From Desulfofustis limnaeus (GTDB taxonomy: Bacteria > Desulfobacterota > Desulfobulbia > Desulfobulbales > Desulfocapsaceae): DNA of 64,000 bases. A model generated the notes under the pieces. It saw nothing but the letters and a program-made list of their open reading frames with translations. It was not told the origin of the DNA and did not search any database. The DNA is taken from positions 310,001-374,000 of the forward strand of contig NZ_AP025516.1 of the NCBI RefSeq assembly GCF_023169885.1. Reading direction: 5' to 3'. Both the position numbers and the translations under genes were made by a program. Shown piece by piece: positions 42,515-52,661 of the stretch (within the stretch, counting starts at the first letter, position 1; each line of letters begins with the position of its first letter).

Positions 42515-45205
42515 GTTCAACCTGCCGTTCAATTCGTAACAACGAGGTTTCCGGGTCAAGTACCAGCCGACCATTGCTTTCCCGCAAAAAATAGAGGGTG
42601 TCGGCAGCCTCCATCGCCTCGGGACTGGCGAGAACCGCCACGAACCCCATCCCTCGAGCCTCCTGAACGATGGCGGCCAGGTTTTCGCGATCGAGGCTTG
42701 ACGCCTCGTCCAGATAAAAGGGAATGGATACCTCCTTGTCTCCGAGCAGTCCTTTGAGCAGAATCAGGTTAATCAATACCTTGATGGTTATCGTCGTTCC
42801 GTTTGATTCAATGGAATCGAGATGCGGGTAACGGCGACACTGGCCGTCGGGGCTGGTCACTTCGAAATGCAGGTCGAAGAGATCGCTGAGTTCAACGCGC
42901 CGGTGCTGTTCGAGCAATTCGCCAAGCTTGCGCTGCGCCTCACTGACCGTGCTGCGGTCGAAGAACAGCGGCATGGCCTCCACTTCGGCCACGGTCTTTA
43001 TCCAGCGTGTCCATTCGACATGCTCCCGCAAGATCAGCCGTAATCGTGATAGGTTGGAAATGGAAACGCGCCCCAGTTGACGGTTGAGTTTTTCAATACG
43101 TGACGTGAGTGTCTCCAGATCTCGACTCAGCCCTTTGAAAGCGCTCTGCAGCCCGGCAGCCAGACTCTTCCACAACTCCTGCACCGCCTTTTCCCGCTCT
43201 TCCAGGGCGTCCACCTCGGCCTGGAGATTGACCAGGGTATCGGCCTGATCCTCACCCTGATATTTTCCATAGGTGCGCTGTTCAATCCGCCGGAACTCCT
43301 CGTCAAAACGACGAACGACATCCGCATGTTCACGGCACTTCCGTTCATAGAGTTCCAGCAAACCGTCCAGGTCCTGGTGCTCCGCAACAAATGGTACGAC
43401 CTGCCAGTCGGGATCCGGTGCAGTAAGTTTCTGCAGCTTCCGGAGAAGTTGGTCACGACGTTCCAGCAACTCTCGACTCCGCTCCTCAAGGCGGCGCTTT
43501 TCTCCGGTTATCTCCTGTCGCCGGGCAACCAGATCCGCCATCTGCTTCTCCACTTGTTCTTTCCTTTTCTCGAGGGCAAGCTTCACCTTGGCGCGCTGCT
43601 CGATGAGTGGGGTTTGATCCCGGAACGTCTGATACTGACGAAGCCGATCGTTCAGCTGATGGTATTGCTGGCGTAAGCGCTCTCTTTCTTGGGAAATTCC
43701 CTCTTGTTCGAGCGCCGCCGCCAAGACCTGCCTCTCTCTGTGCAGAAGTGATTCCTGCTCGACGATGCGCTGTTCAAGCGTCCCGGCATCACGATATGAC
43801 GCTAGATCCGGGAGCGTGAGCCCGGCAAGGTGCAGACGCACCAGATCGTCTTCATACGCTTCATCCTTAATCCGACCTACCAGGGACTCAAGACCCTCAA
43901 AAACCTTATTTTTATCTTTAATGATGCACTCTTCATCGCTGGAAAGTCCGAGCAATTCCGGATTAATCAGCCGGAACACCTGGTCCGCATCGGCTGCGGC
44001 GATATGCGGCAGCACGATAGCCGCAACATTGCGGGAAAATTGCTCGAACCGGTGCCGCATTCCGGCCAGTTCTCGTTCTTCCTTGTCCACCCGCCTTCGC
44101 ACCGACTCTGCAGAAACGACCTTTGCCTGATCAAGAACTGAGCCAAGCCGATCAAGTCGCTGCTCCAGGTCATTTTGCGGCTTGTCTCGAAATCGACCAG
44201 GAAATCGCGAAACCCCTCTTTATCCTGTTCGTGACGCACAAGCTCCCCGGTGATGCCGCCAATCTCCTGTAACAGGGTGTCTCTCTCTTCCTTGCACTGC
44301 TTCTCTGTGTCGGCAAGACGGGCACCCTCTTCATCCATACGGACACAGGTTTCTTCGAGCGTTTTTTTCCGCTGCAACAAGTCCGCTTCGACCCGCCCAT
44401 ATTCGGCCCGCACCGCCACCCAGAGGCCGGGGAGCAGCCGTTGCACGTCATCTCGTAGCGCGGCAAGTTCCAGGACCCGGCGGACATCATCGATGATGGC
44501 CCGCAGTTCACGCAGTCCTTCAGCCTGTTCGCACACCTTGCGATACTGGTTCGAATAGCTCGCCCCCAGATCAATCTCCGGCTGCTGGAAATCATTCCGG
44601 TTGATTTCCAGCAGAAACTGTTTGAGTTCATCCTGGCGCAGGTGGGCTAATCGAAGCAGGTTGCCGAACACCGCGCGGAATCGCTCATAGTGATCCCGCT
44701 GGCGAATCGGCACGAGCCCAAGATTGACGCCGCGATTGTCACCGATACCGGTCAGGGCGGCCCGCAGCTGGCGCGGCTCCAACAGACGAAAATCCTTTGC
44801 GGCCAACCGGCCGCGCACTTCTTCGGGATCACGAACGCACCGCTCTTCGTTAAGAAAGTCGGCCGCATCATAGTGTCCCTGATAGGCGAAACGCTGAAAC
44901 TCGTAGCTGCGAATGGGACCGCGCCCCTGCACGCCAACAACGCAATAGCCGACCGGGGTCAGACACTCGAAGAGCAGATAGCTGTTCTGGTCGGGGAAAT
45001 AATATTTCCTGGTTTCAGCCATCTCCCGGGAAAAGTGCATAAAGCGCTGATCATCGATATAGAGGAACTGCAGCACGGCAATGAGCGAGGTCTTGCCGAT
45101 ATTGTTGGGTCCGACGAGATGCAGCGGATTAATCAACTCGACCTCACCGTAATCATACTTCCCCGCCCGCAGCAGGATCAGGCGTGCCGGACCGACGATG
45201 TTCAT
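42504..45205 (-). pseudogene. jetC: Wadjet JetC, SMC-like ATPase with a one-base frameshift
   Basis: The N-terminal 343 codons hold the Walker A GPNNIGKTSL and an SMC head half; the C-terminal 556 codons hold long coiled coils and the Walker B SIPFYLDEASSLDREN. The frames switch at the T-run 44173-44176 (AAAA on the coding strand). One added A would give FETSRKNDLEQRLDRLG and a continuous 900-aa protein, the usual JetC length. JetC is the motor subunit of the Wadjet complex. Either the system is inactive, or the gap is a homopolymer sequencing error or a programmed slippage. The gene overlaps jetB by one base. Confidence 0.85.
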
Positions 45206-45753
45206 CAGGTCTGCTCCTCGGTCGGTTGATCGTCTTCCCGGTTCAAAATATCGATGCAGACATCAAAAAACCGATATGCCGGGGTCCGGAAGGAAAACGA
45301 GTCTTCGGTATGGCGCTGGGCAAAGCCAAACCGTTCAAGCTGTCGAATAATCGCCAGCAACTCTTCCTCGCTGGTAACACTAGCCTCCTTCAGGTATGCC
45401 CGATAGCGGGCATGCTTGAGATGCACCAACTCGGAGATGGAAAAGGTCTTGGTCATGAGAGCCTCAACCACCGCCTCACCCTGATCGGACAATGATTCGA
45501 TGAGAATGAAGACAAACACCGCCATCTTCGAGGCCAGGGGGCTGAGGCTGTCTTTGCCTCGAAAATAGTAAAAATCCCGTGGATGCACCTGGAGCCGAAA
45601 GCCGAGATGCTGGAATAAATCCAGATAGGCCTCGAGGTTGTCGCGCAACGCCCAGTAGAGCTTGCCATCTGCAGCACAGATGTGGCGACCGCGGCGAAGC
45701 GCGTCGAAGATTTCACCAAGGTGCGGCAACGCAAAGGGGCTGGGATCCGTCAT
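45205..45753 (-). CDS. jetB: Wadjet JetB (MukE-like, kite subunit)
   Basis: The ATG at 45751-45753 overlaps the jetA stop (ATGA) and gives 182 aa. The segments LGEIFDALRRGRHICAADGKLYWALRDNLEAYLDLFQHLG and LLAIIRQLERFGFAQRH show the MukE-like winged helices (DUF4194). JetB bridges JetA to JetC. It lies second in the operon, as in all Wadjet loci. Confidence 0.85.
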   Translation of the reverse strand: MTDPSPFALPHLGEIFDALRRGRHICAADGKLYWALRDNLEAYLDLFQHLGFRLQVHPRDFYYFRGKDSLSPLASKMAVFVFILIESLSDQGEAVVEALMTKTFSISELVHLKHARYRAYLKEASVTSEEELLAIIRQLERFGFAQRHTEDSFSFRTPAYRFFDVCIDILNREDDQPTEEQT

Positions 45754-46967
45754 CCGATTTTCTCCAGCCGAAGCGGTCTGGCGACCAGGGTGGCCTCCGG
45801 GAGCGGATAGCGCCGCTCTACCGTGCCGAATTGCATGGTTCCGATATGATGAAAGATGACCCGTCCATACGCCCGAACCACCTCGCCCACGCCGGCCTCG
45901 GGGTATGTTTCCAGTATCCATGCGAGCAGGTCGTCGACCGGCAGGGTCAATTCCAAACGCGCATACAGATCGGTCGGCAGGATAAACTCAGGTCTGACAT
46001 GGTCTTGTGCATCTCCGATGCGGGGAGCTTCTCCCGGGGTATAGCCTTTTATGCCATGAAAGAATGCCTCAAGCGAGGTGTCCGAGAAAGTACCTTCAAT
46101 CCGCCAGATCGGGATCGCCATCATGTCCGGCAACTGCAGGCTGGCAACCCCGGCGCGATCCAGTATTTCCAAGGCACGGGAAGCGCCCCTGACCAGTTCG
46201 CTCTCCTTTTTCAGAGATATGTAGAGCGGCTCGACCTCACGTATCGATTCGTGAAAATCCTCGACCATCTCCCGCCGCAGCCTCAGCAATCGTGCCCGAC
46301 ACCTTGAAAACTCACGGGTCAGCGCCCCGTCATGGGCAAATGTGCCACCGTTTGCCGTCAGACTTCGATCCAGGTCGTCCAGGCGTGCATCCATCGCCTT
46401 GCTCACGTCGATGAGATCGCGCAGCGGCTCCAAATAGCGACTCCACAGGCGATTGATGATCTCGAACCGCTCCCGTACCTTCCGGCGCTGACGATTGGCT
46501 TTCAGCTTGACCACTTCACCGATGATCGCTTCCCGGTTGCTGTGCGAGTCCTGACGAATCCGCTCGAGCAACTGTGAGATGTCGTTGAGCGCCCGTGCTG
46601 CTTGATGACCGAGGCCTTGGCGAGCCGCCCCGTCGAGTTCTTCCCGAAGATCATCGAGATCACTCAAATACACCTGCAGGACCTTGGTCGATGTCAGCCG
46701 ATGCTCACGCAGCAGAAAGGAGAGCAGATTCTGCACCGGGGCCGTCAATTCAAAGGAAGCGGTGGCATCAGGGATGGCTTCGATGATGCCAAGCGACAGC
46801 AACTGATCAATCACCGTCACCGGAGCGGGATCGCTCTCGGCACACGTGCTTTCAATCAGGTTACGCAGGTCCGCCTCGGTAAAACCCTCCCGTCGATAGA
46901 ACAGATCCAGCAGGAGCGGGTAGTATCGGGCAGCGAAGCGGAAGAAGCCGTGTGGATTGGCGGCCAT
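45750..46967 (-). CDS. jetA: Wadjet JetA (MukF/kleisin-like subunit)
   Basis: This 405-aa protein begins MAANPHGFFRFAARYYPLLLDLFYRREGFTEADLRNLIE, an N-terminal winged helix (DUF3375-like). A long coiled coil (residues about 130-260) and a C-terminal beta/winged part (GTVERRYPLPEATL) follow. It is the kleisin subunit of the plasmid-sensing SMC complex. jetA leads the operon; the Schlafen-like gene upstream ends 78 bases before it and may be cotranscribed. Confidence 0.85.
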   Translation of the reverse strand: MAANPHGFFRFAARYYPLLLDLFYRREGFTEADLRNLIESTCAESDPAPVTVIDQLLSLGIIEAIPDATASFELTAPVQNLLSFLLREHRLTSTKVLQVYLSDLDDLREELDGAARQGLGHQAARALNDISQLLERIRQDSHSNREAIIGEVVKLKANRQRRKVRERFEIINRLWSRYLEPLRDLIDVSKAMDARLDDLDRSLTANGGTFAHDGALTREFSRCRARLLRLRREMVEDFHESIREVEPLYISLKKESELVRGASRALEILDRAGVASLQLPDMMAIPIWRIEGTFSDTSLEAFFHGIKGYTPGEAPRIGDAQDHVRPEFILPTDLYARLELTLPVDDLLAWILETYPEAGVGEVVRAYGRVIFHHIGTMQFGTVERRYPLPEATLVARPLRLEKIG

Positions 46968-47045
46968 TACGTACGGGACTCACCTTTTTCTATTTTAAAG
47001 CGACAAAAGAAGAATAACATCTATGACCTCGAATCGACGGAAGGC

Positions 47046-48551
47046 TCATTTCGCAAGCTCCTCCAACAATTTTGCACCCTTTCCAGTCAGGCGGTATTTT
47101 TGGTTACTACTTTTTGGCTTGTCTGGAATAGTCATTTCTATCAATTCGGCATCCAGTGCGGGGCGAAGATAGAGCTTTTCAAAATTGTCTCTGCCTGTAA
47201 GTCCTATGGCTTCCATCAATTCCTTTCGGCCACGCTCCCCCAGAGCTACCTTGAGCAGGTTGAGAACTTGCCCTGTGACTTGCCCTGTGACTTGCCCTGT
47301 GACTTGCCCTGTGACTTGCCCAGACGGTTGCGTAACAGAAACGATTTGCGGAACTTCCGCCGGGTTCGCCCCGAATTCAGGGACACTGATCACCATACGG
47401 AAGATATCTCCTTCAATCAGCTCAGGGTCGGCATCGCCATATTTTTTCCCGTACAGCATCATTTTACGCATCCCCGAGCCTAGTTCATCAGCACGGTCAA
47501 TTTGCCTGAAGAACGCCCCGATCACCGGATTCTTCTGAAAAGGAACCGTTGTTGCCGGATCCAAGCGGCCAAAACCATGGGGACGGCTTGGATTTTCGGT
47601 TACCACGCGACCATATTCGATGATAAGCCGAGTCGTAGCACCACTTGTGTATTCACGGTGGATGAGAAGGTTTGATGCCACCTCCCGGAAGATGGCGTCT
47701 CGTAAACTGCGACGCTCAGTGCCTTCTAGATAGAAGGGGTCGGGCAGGTGTTTTTTGACAAAGTCGAGGATGCGATCGTAACTGTCAATGAGGTTGGTTA
47801 TCACCAGATCGCGGTCGTCGTAGCGGTCCACATTCACTTTGCGGAGAATCAGATCGGTTCGATGCGGCGGGCAGACCTTGAGGATAAGGTCGTCGGTTCC
47901 CAGCAGCATCACACCAGCCAAGGTTACGCCCACCTTGCCAGTTTCCGGGTGCGGCTGATAGAGCTGGGCACTCTTTATCAAATCGATATCCTGCATATTT
48001 CCCCAAGGATGCCGGGGCTTGTTGATGCGAACATATCGGCGGCAACGCTCTATCAGATCTGTTCGGAGGTCGTCCGGTTGTATCCATTGATAAACCCGGT
48101 TTTCGCTGTAGTTGGCCTGCTTACGTTGGTAGAGCTGAGCTACCTGGACCGTGTGGTCCGTGATATCGATGTCACCGTCTTCGTTACGGTCGTAGATGCG
48201 ACCGTTGCAGCGATGTACCTGGGAACTTTCCGGCACATAGATGCGGATCAGTAGTTTACCGTCAACCGTGACTTCATCCACCGCCAGATAGGTGGGCGGG
48301 GATATTTTCTGTGGATTGTTGATGGCCGTGACAAAGTCTTTGCGGACTTGCGCCACAGCTTCCGGCTCAAGCCCTTGGATCTCGCCAGAATCACGAACGC
48401 CAAGCAGCAAAGTGCCGCCGTGCCGGTTCAGAAAGGCGCAAACCGTCTCATAGACATCCCGATTGAGCTGGTTCCGGCAGGCTTTGAACTCAAGATCGAG
48501 TCCTTCACCCTTACGGATCAGGTCGAGAACTTGGGATTCGGTTGTTTCCAT
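47046..48551 (-). CDS. AlbA_2 (Schlafen-like) ATP-binding protein with TGQV repeat
   Basis: The 501-aa protein has an N-terminal AlbA_2 domain (residues about 15-130: GEGLDLEFKACRNQLNRDVYETVCAFLNRHGGTLLLGVRD), then a HATPase_c_4 domain (residues about 270-400: RREVASNLLIHREYTSG-like REVASNLLIHREYTSG and ELGSGMRKMMLYG). A run of TGQV repeats (residues about 410-430) precedes a C-terminal winged helix (LMEAIGLTGRDNFEKLYLRPALDAELIE). Such proteins are common in defence islands and as regulators. It sits between the broken gmrSD gene and jetA on the same strand. Confidence 0.8.
   Translation of the reverse strand: METTESQVLDLIRKGEGLDLEFKACRNQLNRDVYETVCAFLNRHGGTLLLGVRDSGEIQGLEPEAVAQVRKDFVTAINNPQKISPPTYLAVDEVTVDGKLLIRIYVPESSQVHRCNGRIYDRNEDGDIDITDHTVQVAQLYQRKQANYSENRVYQWIQPDDLRTDLIERCRRYVRINKPRHPWGNMQDIDLIKSAQLYQPHPETGKVGVTLAGVMLLGTDDLILKVCPPHRTDLILRKVNVDRYDDRDLVITNLIDSYDRILDFVKKHLPDPFYLEGTERRSLRDAIFREVASNLLIHREYTSGATTRLIIEYGRVVTENPSRPHGFGRLDPATTVPFQKNPVIGAFFRQIDRADELGSGMRKMMLYGKKYGDADPELIEGDIFRMVISVPEFGANPAEVPQIVSVTQPSGQVTGQVTGQVTGQVTGQVLNLLKVALGERGRKELMEAIGLTGRDNFEKLYLRPALDAELIEMTIPDKPKSSNQKYRLTGKGAKLLEELAK
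47266..47321 (-). repeat. 12-bp tandem repeat encoding the TGQV segment
   Basis: The unit ACTTGCCCTGTG occurs four times exactly and a fifth time in part. It encodes Val-Thr-Gly-Gln repeats in the linker before the winged helix. As the unit is a multiple of three, gain or loss of units would change linker length without shifting the frame. Confidence 0.9.
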
Positions 48552-48646
48552 TCCAGATTCCTATTCCTGCACGATCAAACCTTTCCTCTTTGCCTCGAGT
48601 TTGGTAGACGCCGCCAATGCTATGGTTGCCCTCAACTCACGCTAAC

Positions 48647-48669
48647 AAATTCCTGCTGAGCAGGGATTT
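48647..48669. repeat. Hairpin between gmrSD end and Schlafen-like gene
   Basis: CCTGC-TGA-GCAGG with flanking AAAT/ATTT arms forms a stable hairpin. It lies 66 bases downstream of the original gmrSD stop and may be a transcription terminator or processing site. Confidence 0.45.
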
Positions 48670-48758
48670 GTTTCCTGAATTCCTGCTCAGCACAAGCTGG
48701 AAAATAATTTAATATATTGATATCAATCTTATTTTTAGCTTTCACCCAAATCCCAGTT

Positions 48759-50092
48759 GGCTCCTCGTCATTTCGTGTGGATTTGATATCATAGGATCAA
48801 ATCCACACGAAATAGCGAGGGAAACAGATGAACGGTAACGATATCATAGCATTAGGTCTTGGTCTTGAGAAACCGTGGGAGATCACCGGCCAGTCTCTGA
48901 ACACCGAGTGTACGCCCCATGAACTGCGCATCACGTTAGCAGCTCCCCGGGGCAGCAGCTTTCCCTGTCCCGACTGCGGAGCGATGTGCAAGGCCCATGA
49001 CTTCAAGGAAATGACCTGGCGTCATCTCAACTTCTTTCAACACCATTGCTACATCACCGCCGCCGTTCCACGGGTCAACTGCAAAGACCACGGGGTAAAA
49101 CGGATCACCGTCCCCTGGGCGCGCACGGGCAGCAAGTTCACCTTGCTCTTCGAACAAGCCGGCCTCATGCTGGTACGAGAGATGCCGGTATTGGCTGCGG
49201 CCCGGATCATGGAGATTCCCGATAAAACGTTGTGGCGCATCGTCCTTCATTACGTGACCGCCGGTCTTGCCCAGCTTGACCTGAGCGAACTCAAAGCCGT
49301 CGGCCTCGATGAAACTTCGGCAAAGAAACGGCATAACTACGTGACCGTTTTCATCGATCTGGACCGTAGGAAAGAGCCTGTCGTGTTTGCGGTACCCGGC
49401 AAAGGCCAGGATGTGATTCGCCAGTTCAAACAGTTTCTCACGACACAGGGCGGTGCTGCCGGCAACATCAAAGAAGTAGCCTGCGACATGTCGAAGCCCT
49501 TCTTGTCCGGTATCAAGCAAAGCTTTCCACGAGCCCAGGTCACGGTTGACTGGTTCCATGTGGTGCAGACTTTCACCAAGGCGGTCAACAAGGTCCGTGT
49601 CCTCGAGGCACGGAAGAAACAGCTACCCCGAACCACCCGCTGGGCGGTGCTGAAGAATGAAGAGTCAACCGGTCTCAGCGAGCAAGAACGGCAAGCCCTG
49701 GCAGAGCTCAACGCCATGGATTTCTTCACAGCTATTGCCTGGCGGGTCAAGGAGCGTCTCCGCTGGGTACGCAAAGCATCGACAGCGCAAGCGGCCAAAT
49801 GGCGCCTGAGCAACTTTTTGTTGTGCATGGCGGAAGCCAACCTGACGAAATCACCACTGTTACGACCGGTCATCGCGGCTATCGAAACGGTGATCAGGCA
49901 TCGCCGTGCCATTGAGTCTCGGTGGGAATCCGGCCATAGCACCGCTCGCCTGGAGGGTTTGAACAGCATTTTCCAGGCAGCCAAAGCACGGGCCAGAGGG
50001 TATCGGAATCCACAGACATTTATCAGCATGATTTACCTGCTTGCCTCACCGGTCGGTAATCTGCTCAAATCCACTTGAAACGACGAAGAGCC
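48759..50092 (+). mobile_element. ISL3-family element
   Basis: The element is 1334 bp with ends GGCTCCTCGTCATTTCGTG and CTTGAAACGACGAAGAGCC. The 8-bp direct repeats TCCCAGTT lie at 48751-48758 and 50093-50100. A long hairpin (GTGTGGATTTGAT...ATCAAATCCACAC, about 48775-48808) precedes the transposase and may block outside transcription. The inserted end replaces the last residues of the gmrSD reading frame. Confidence 0.95.
48828..50078 (+). CDS. ISL3-family transposase
   Basis: The 416-aa protein has the N-terminal zinc-binding region (SFPCPDCGAMCKAHDFKEMTWRHLNFFQHHCYI) and a DDE core: VGLDETSAKKRHNYVTVF, EVACDMSKPFLSGIKQSFPRAQVTVDWFHV, and ESRWESGHSTARLEGLNS. These are signatures of the ISL3 family. 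The frame is intact. Confidence 0.95.
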   Translation: MNGNDIIALGLGLEKPWEITGQSLNTECTPHELRITLAAPRGSSFPCPDCGAMCKAHDFKEMTWRHLNFFQHHCYITAAVPRVNCKDHGVKRITVPWARTGSKFTLLFEQAGLMLVREMPVLAAARIMEIPDKTLWRIVLHYVTAGLAQLDLSELKAVGLDETSAKKRHNYVTVFIDLDRRKEPVVFAVPGKGQDVIRQFKQFLTTQGGAAGNIKEVACDMSKPFLSGIKQSFPRAQVTVDWFHVVQTFTKAVNKVRVLEARKKQLPRTTRWAVLKNEESTGLSEQERQALAELNAMDFFTAIAWRVKERLRWVRKASTAQAAKWRLSNFLLCMAEANLTKSPLLRPVIAAIETVIRHRRAIESRWESGHSTARLEGLNSIFQAAKARARGYRNPQTFISMIYLLASPVGNLLKST

Positions 50093-51384
50093 TCCCAGTT
50101 GTCAGCAAGCACTTCCAGAAGCTCCTTCTGGCGTTGATCAACATATTCTGGGGTCCATGACGGTGCGCTGAGGACCTGGCTTGTCAAAATGAACGAAGAG
50201 ACCTGTGACTTTCCGCCAAAATAAGCCGTTTTCTTCTTGGCAAAGTCGTAGTTGGATGCCTGAACGTTTCGCCGAAACGTAAGCGGCACAAGATTAGCCA
50301 GCCGATGAGTCCAGTGCTGTCTAAGAACCGGATCAGGCCACAGACGTTCCCAGTCGCTATTCGGATTCACAGTCTGAGGTAATACATGTTCAATGGTCAA
50401 AATTGCATGATTATAGGAAGCTGCACCATCCGTCAGAAAAGAATCAAGTCGTAAAATGAGATAATTCCGTCGCCTGGCGGTCAAGAAGTAAATCTCGCCA
50501 TCCAGAACCCGCCGCATCTCCTCCTTTTCTTGGCTGGTCAATTCCAGATCGACAACTGGGTTATTCAGGTCATGAGATTGTTCAAGCCCCTTGATAACTT
50601 CAGCATACCGCTCAATTCGATCGTTGACATTCTTGGAACAGATATGAAGATAAGCCGCCAACCGTTCGAGCCGCTTGAAGAACCAGAGCACATAAACAGA
50701 ATCGTTTTTATGCTGAGCGAGAAAATGGATGGCCGGCGGAATCCAATCGGAGTTGTCGATTTTATTCAACCAATTCAACAAGGCGTTGACATCTTGAGCG
50801 TTTGAAGATGCCATATAATTCGCATTGCGCACGGTCGAAAGTGCTTCAGCATAAGGCTCCAAGACCTCACTCACTAAAGACCTCGGCGAGTCTACCTTAC
50901 TCAGCACCTGGGAACGAAACTCTTCCAACAAAGCGCGCTTCGCTTTCTCCCTCGCATAAATCATCCGAACATAGACAAACAGGTCATTAAAGCCGGACCT
51001 CCCCAGTTCTACCTCCATGTCCTCCCAGCGCTCACTGTATTCATCTCGAGCTGCTTCCGATTCGAATTTTCCGATGATATCGGCTTTGATGATGTCGGTC
51101 GGCTGCAGATCCAGGCCTCGTAACCGTCAATTAAACCCCTCTGGCAATATTCTTCAGTTCCACATCTTCCGGACGAAGCCGCATCGGCAGTAGCGCCTGA
51201 TAATCTTCCGTGCTCCGAGCAAACGGCAGTTTCTCGAACAGATAGCGAAGATACCGGTACGGTTCCAACCCGTTCGCCTTGGCCGTCTCGATCAGACTGT
51301 AAAGATCGGCACTGGCCCGGGCGCCTTTCGGGGTCCCAGCAAGTCGAGTCAACCAGGAGGAGTTTCACCCCCTGGTTGCTCACA

Positions 51385-51418
51385 GAACCGTACGTGACAG
51401 TCTCCTGTCATACGGCTC
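51385..51418 (-). ncRNA. Group II intron domain V
   Basis: The 34-base hairpin begins GAGCCGTATGACAGG on the minus strand and closes with CGTACGGTTC. It contains the AGC-type catalytic triad, here in the usual GAGCCG start, and the bulge near GTACG. This is the most conserved part of group II introns. The adjacent domain VI stem (51349-51377) carries the branch-point A region. Confidence 0.9.
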
Positions 51419-52661
51419 TTGGACACGCATTTGCTGCACGTAATAAATACCAATGAGCAAACAACCGCGGATTTTCCTTTCTCATCATCGCCAATTTTCT
51501 TTCAGCCTTCTTTCCTGGGATTCGATACTTCGAACGTATCCACTTAACCAGTCTCGACTGAAATACGCGCCACACATGATAGCCAAAGTTTCGATACCAG
51601 AACTTCCCGTAGTAGTTGATCCAACCACGGAGAATTGTATTGTACCGTTTCGCTATCGTTTCTGCGTTATCCACTGTCGATCGATGAATCCGCCACCCTT
51701 TTATGGTCTGAGTGATCTGACGCAACGCTTTCTTTGACGCCCCCGGCATGCATTTGCGGTAGACTTCCCCTTTGTAATTCTTCAGGGTTCTTACCTTGAA
51801 ATCGTATCCGAGAAACGTGAAACAGGTTTCAACATTGAAGCGCTTGAACGTATCGATGTAGACGATCTTTGATTTCTCTTCGTTTATTTCGAGCCCTACT
51901 TCCTGAAAACGTTTTCTTACAAGCGCTCTCATATGGCTCGCATCCTTCATCAGACTACAATGAATTACTATATCATCAGCATATCTTTCAAAAGGTACAA
52001 AGCGAAATTCACGACCCATCCACTGATCAAATGCGTAATGAAGAAATAGATTCGCCAATAGTGGCGATATTACACCACCTTGAGGTGTGCCTACTTCTCG
52101 TTTCCGCAAGTCACTATCGACCACCGAGCCTTGCATTGGTGCCTCAAGCCATCTCCGACAATACAAAATGACCCATCTCGGCATATGGTGATGTTCTAAC
52201 GCCTTGATGATTAAATCATGCCTTACGCTATCAAAGAATGTCCTAATGTCCACCTCCAATACCCAGCTGTACCTCCAACATCGCCGGGCACATATCTCAA
52301 GCGCCTGGTGTGCTGATTTTCCGGGTCGATATCCATACGAGTCTTCATGAAATAGAGGATCGAGTCGTTCCTCGACAAAAAGCTTAACCGCACCTTGGGC
52401 GATTCGATCTGATACCGTGGGTATTCCGAGCACTCGCTCTTTTCCATCTCCTTTCGGGATCCGCTTCTCGCGAACCGGCGGTGGAAAATAGGAGCCGGAA
52501 CTCAGGCGGTTCCAGATCTTATAGAGGTTTCCGTCTCGATTTTCATCAAACTGCGTTATGGTCTGCCCATCGCATCCAGCAGCACCCCGGTTCTTGCGAA
52601 CTTCAAGGTAGGACTTCCAGACCAGTTCTTTTGGTATTGCAAATGCTTTTCCTTGCCCCAC
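51408..52661 (-). CDS. Group II intron-encoded reverse transcriptase/maturase
   Basis: The 417-aa protein starts from GTG behind GGAAGAGG. RT motifs: GKERVLGIPTVSDRIAQGAVK, LEVDIRTFFDSVRHDLI, GTPQGGVISPLLANLFLHYAFD, and the catalytic FVPFERYADDIVIHC. A thumb/domain X maturase segment follows (GWINYYGKFWYRNF). No HNH endonuclease domain is visible at the C-terminus. It splices and mobilises the surrounding intron. Presence of domain V excludes a stand-alone defence RT. Confidence 0.95.
   Translation of the reverse strand: MGQGKAFAIPKELVWKSYLEVRKNRGAAGCDGQTITQFDENRDGNLYKIWNRLSSGSYFPPPVREKRIPKGDGKERVLGIPTVSDRIAQGAVKLFVEERLDPLFHEDSYGYRPGKSAHQALEICARRCWRYSWVLEVDIRTFFDSVRHDLIIKALEHHHMPRWVILYCRRWLEAPMQGSVVDSDLRKREVGTPQGGVISPLLANLFLHYAFDQWMGREFRFVPFERYADDIVIHCSLMKDASHMRALVRKRFQEVGLEINEEKSKIVYIDTFKRFNVETCFTFLGYDFKVRTLKNYKGEVYRKCMPGASKKALRQITQTIKGWRIHRSTVDNAETIAKRYNTILRGWINYYGKFWYRNFGYHVWRVFQSRLVKWIRSKYRIPGKKAERKLAMMRKENPRLFAHWYLLRAANACPRAV

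Noticed and set aside
47266-47321. Short tandem repeat as a CRISPR array
   Set aside because: Units of 12 bp with no spacers, in frame within a coding gene.
51408-52661. Reverse transcriptase as a retron or defence RT
   Set aside because: A group II domain V, the GTGTG 5' end, and exact exon joining show an ordinary intron-encoded maturase.
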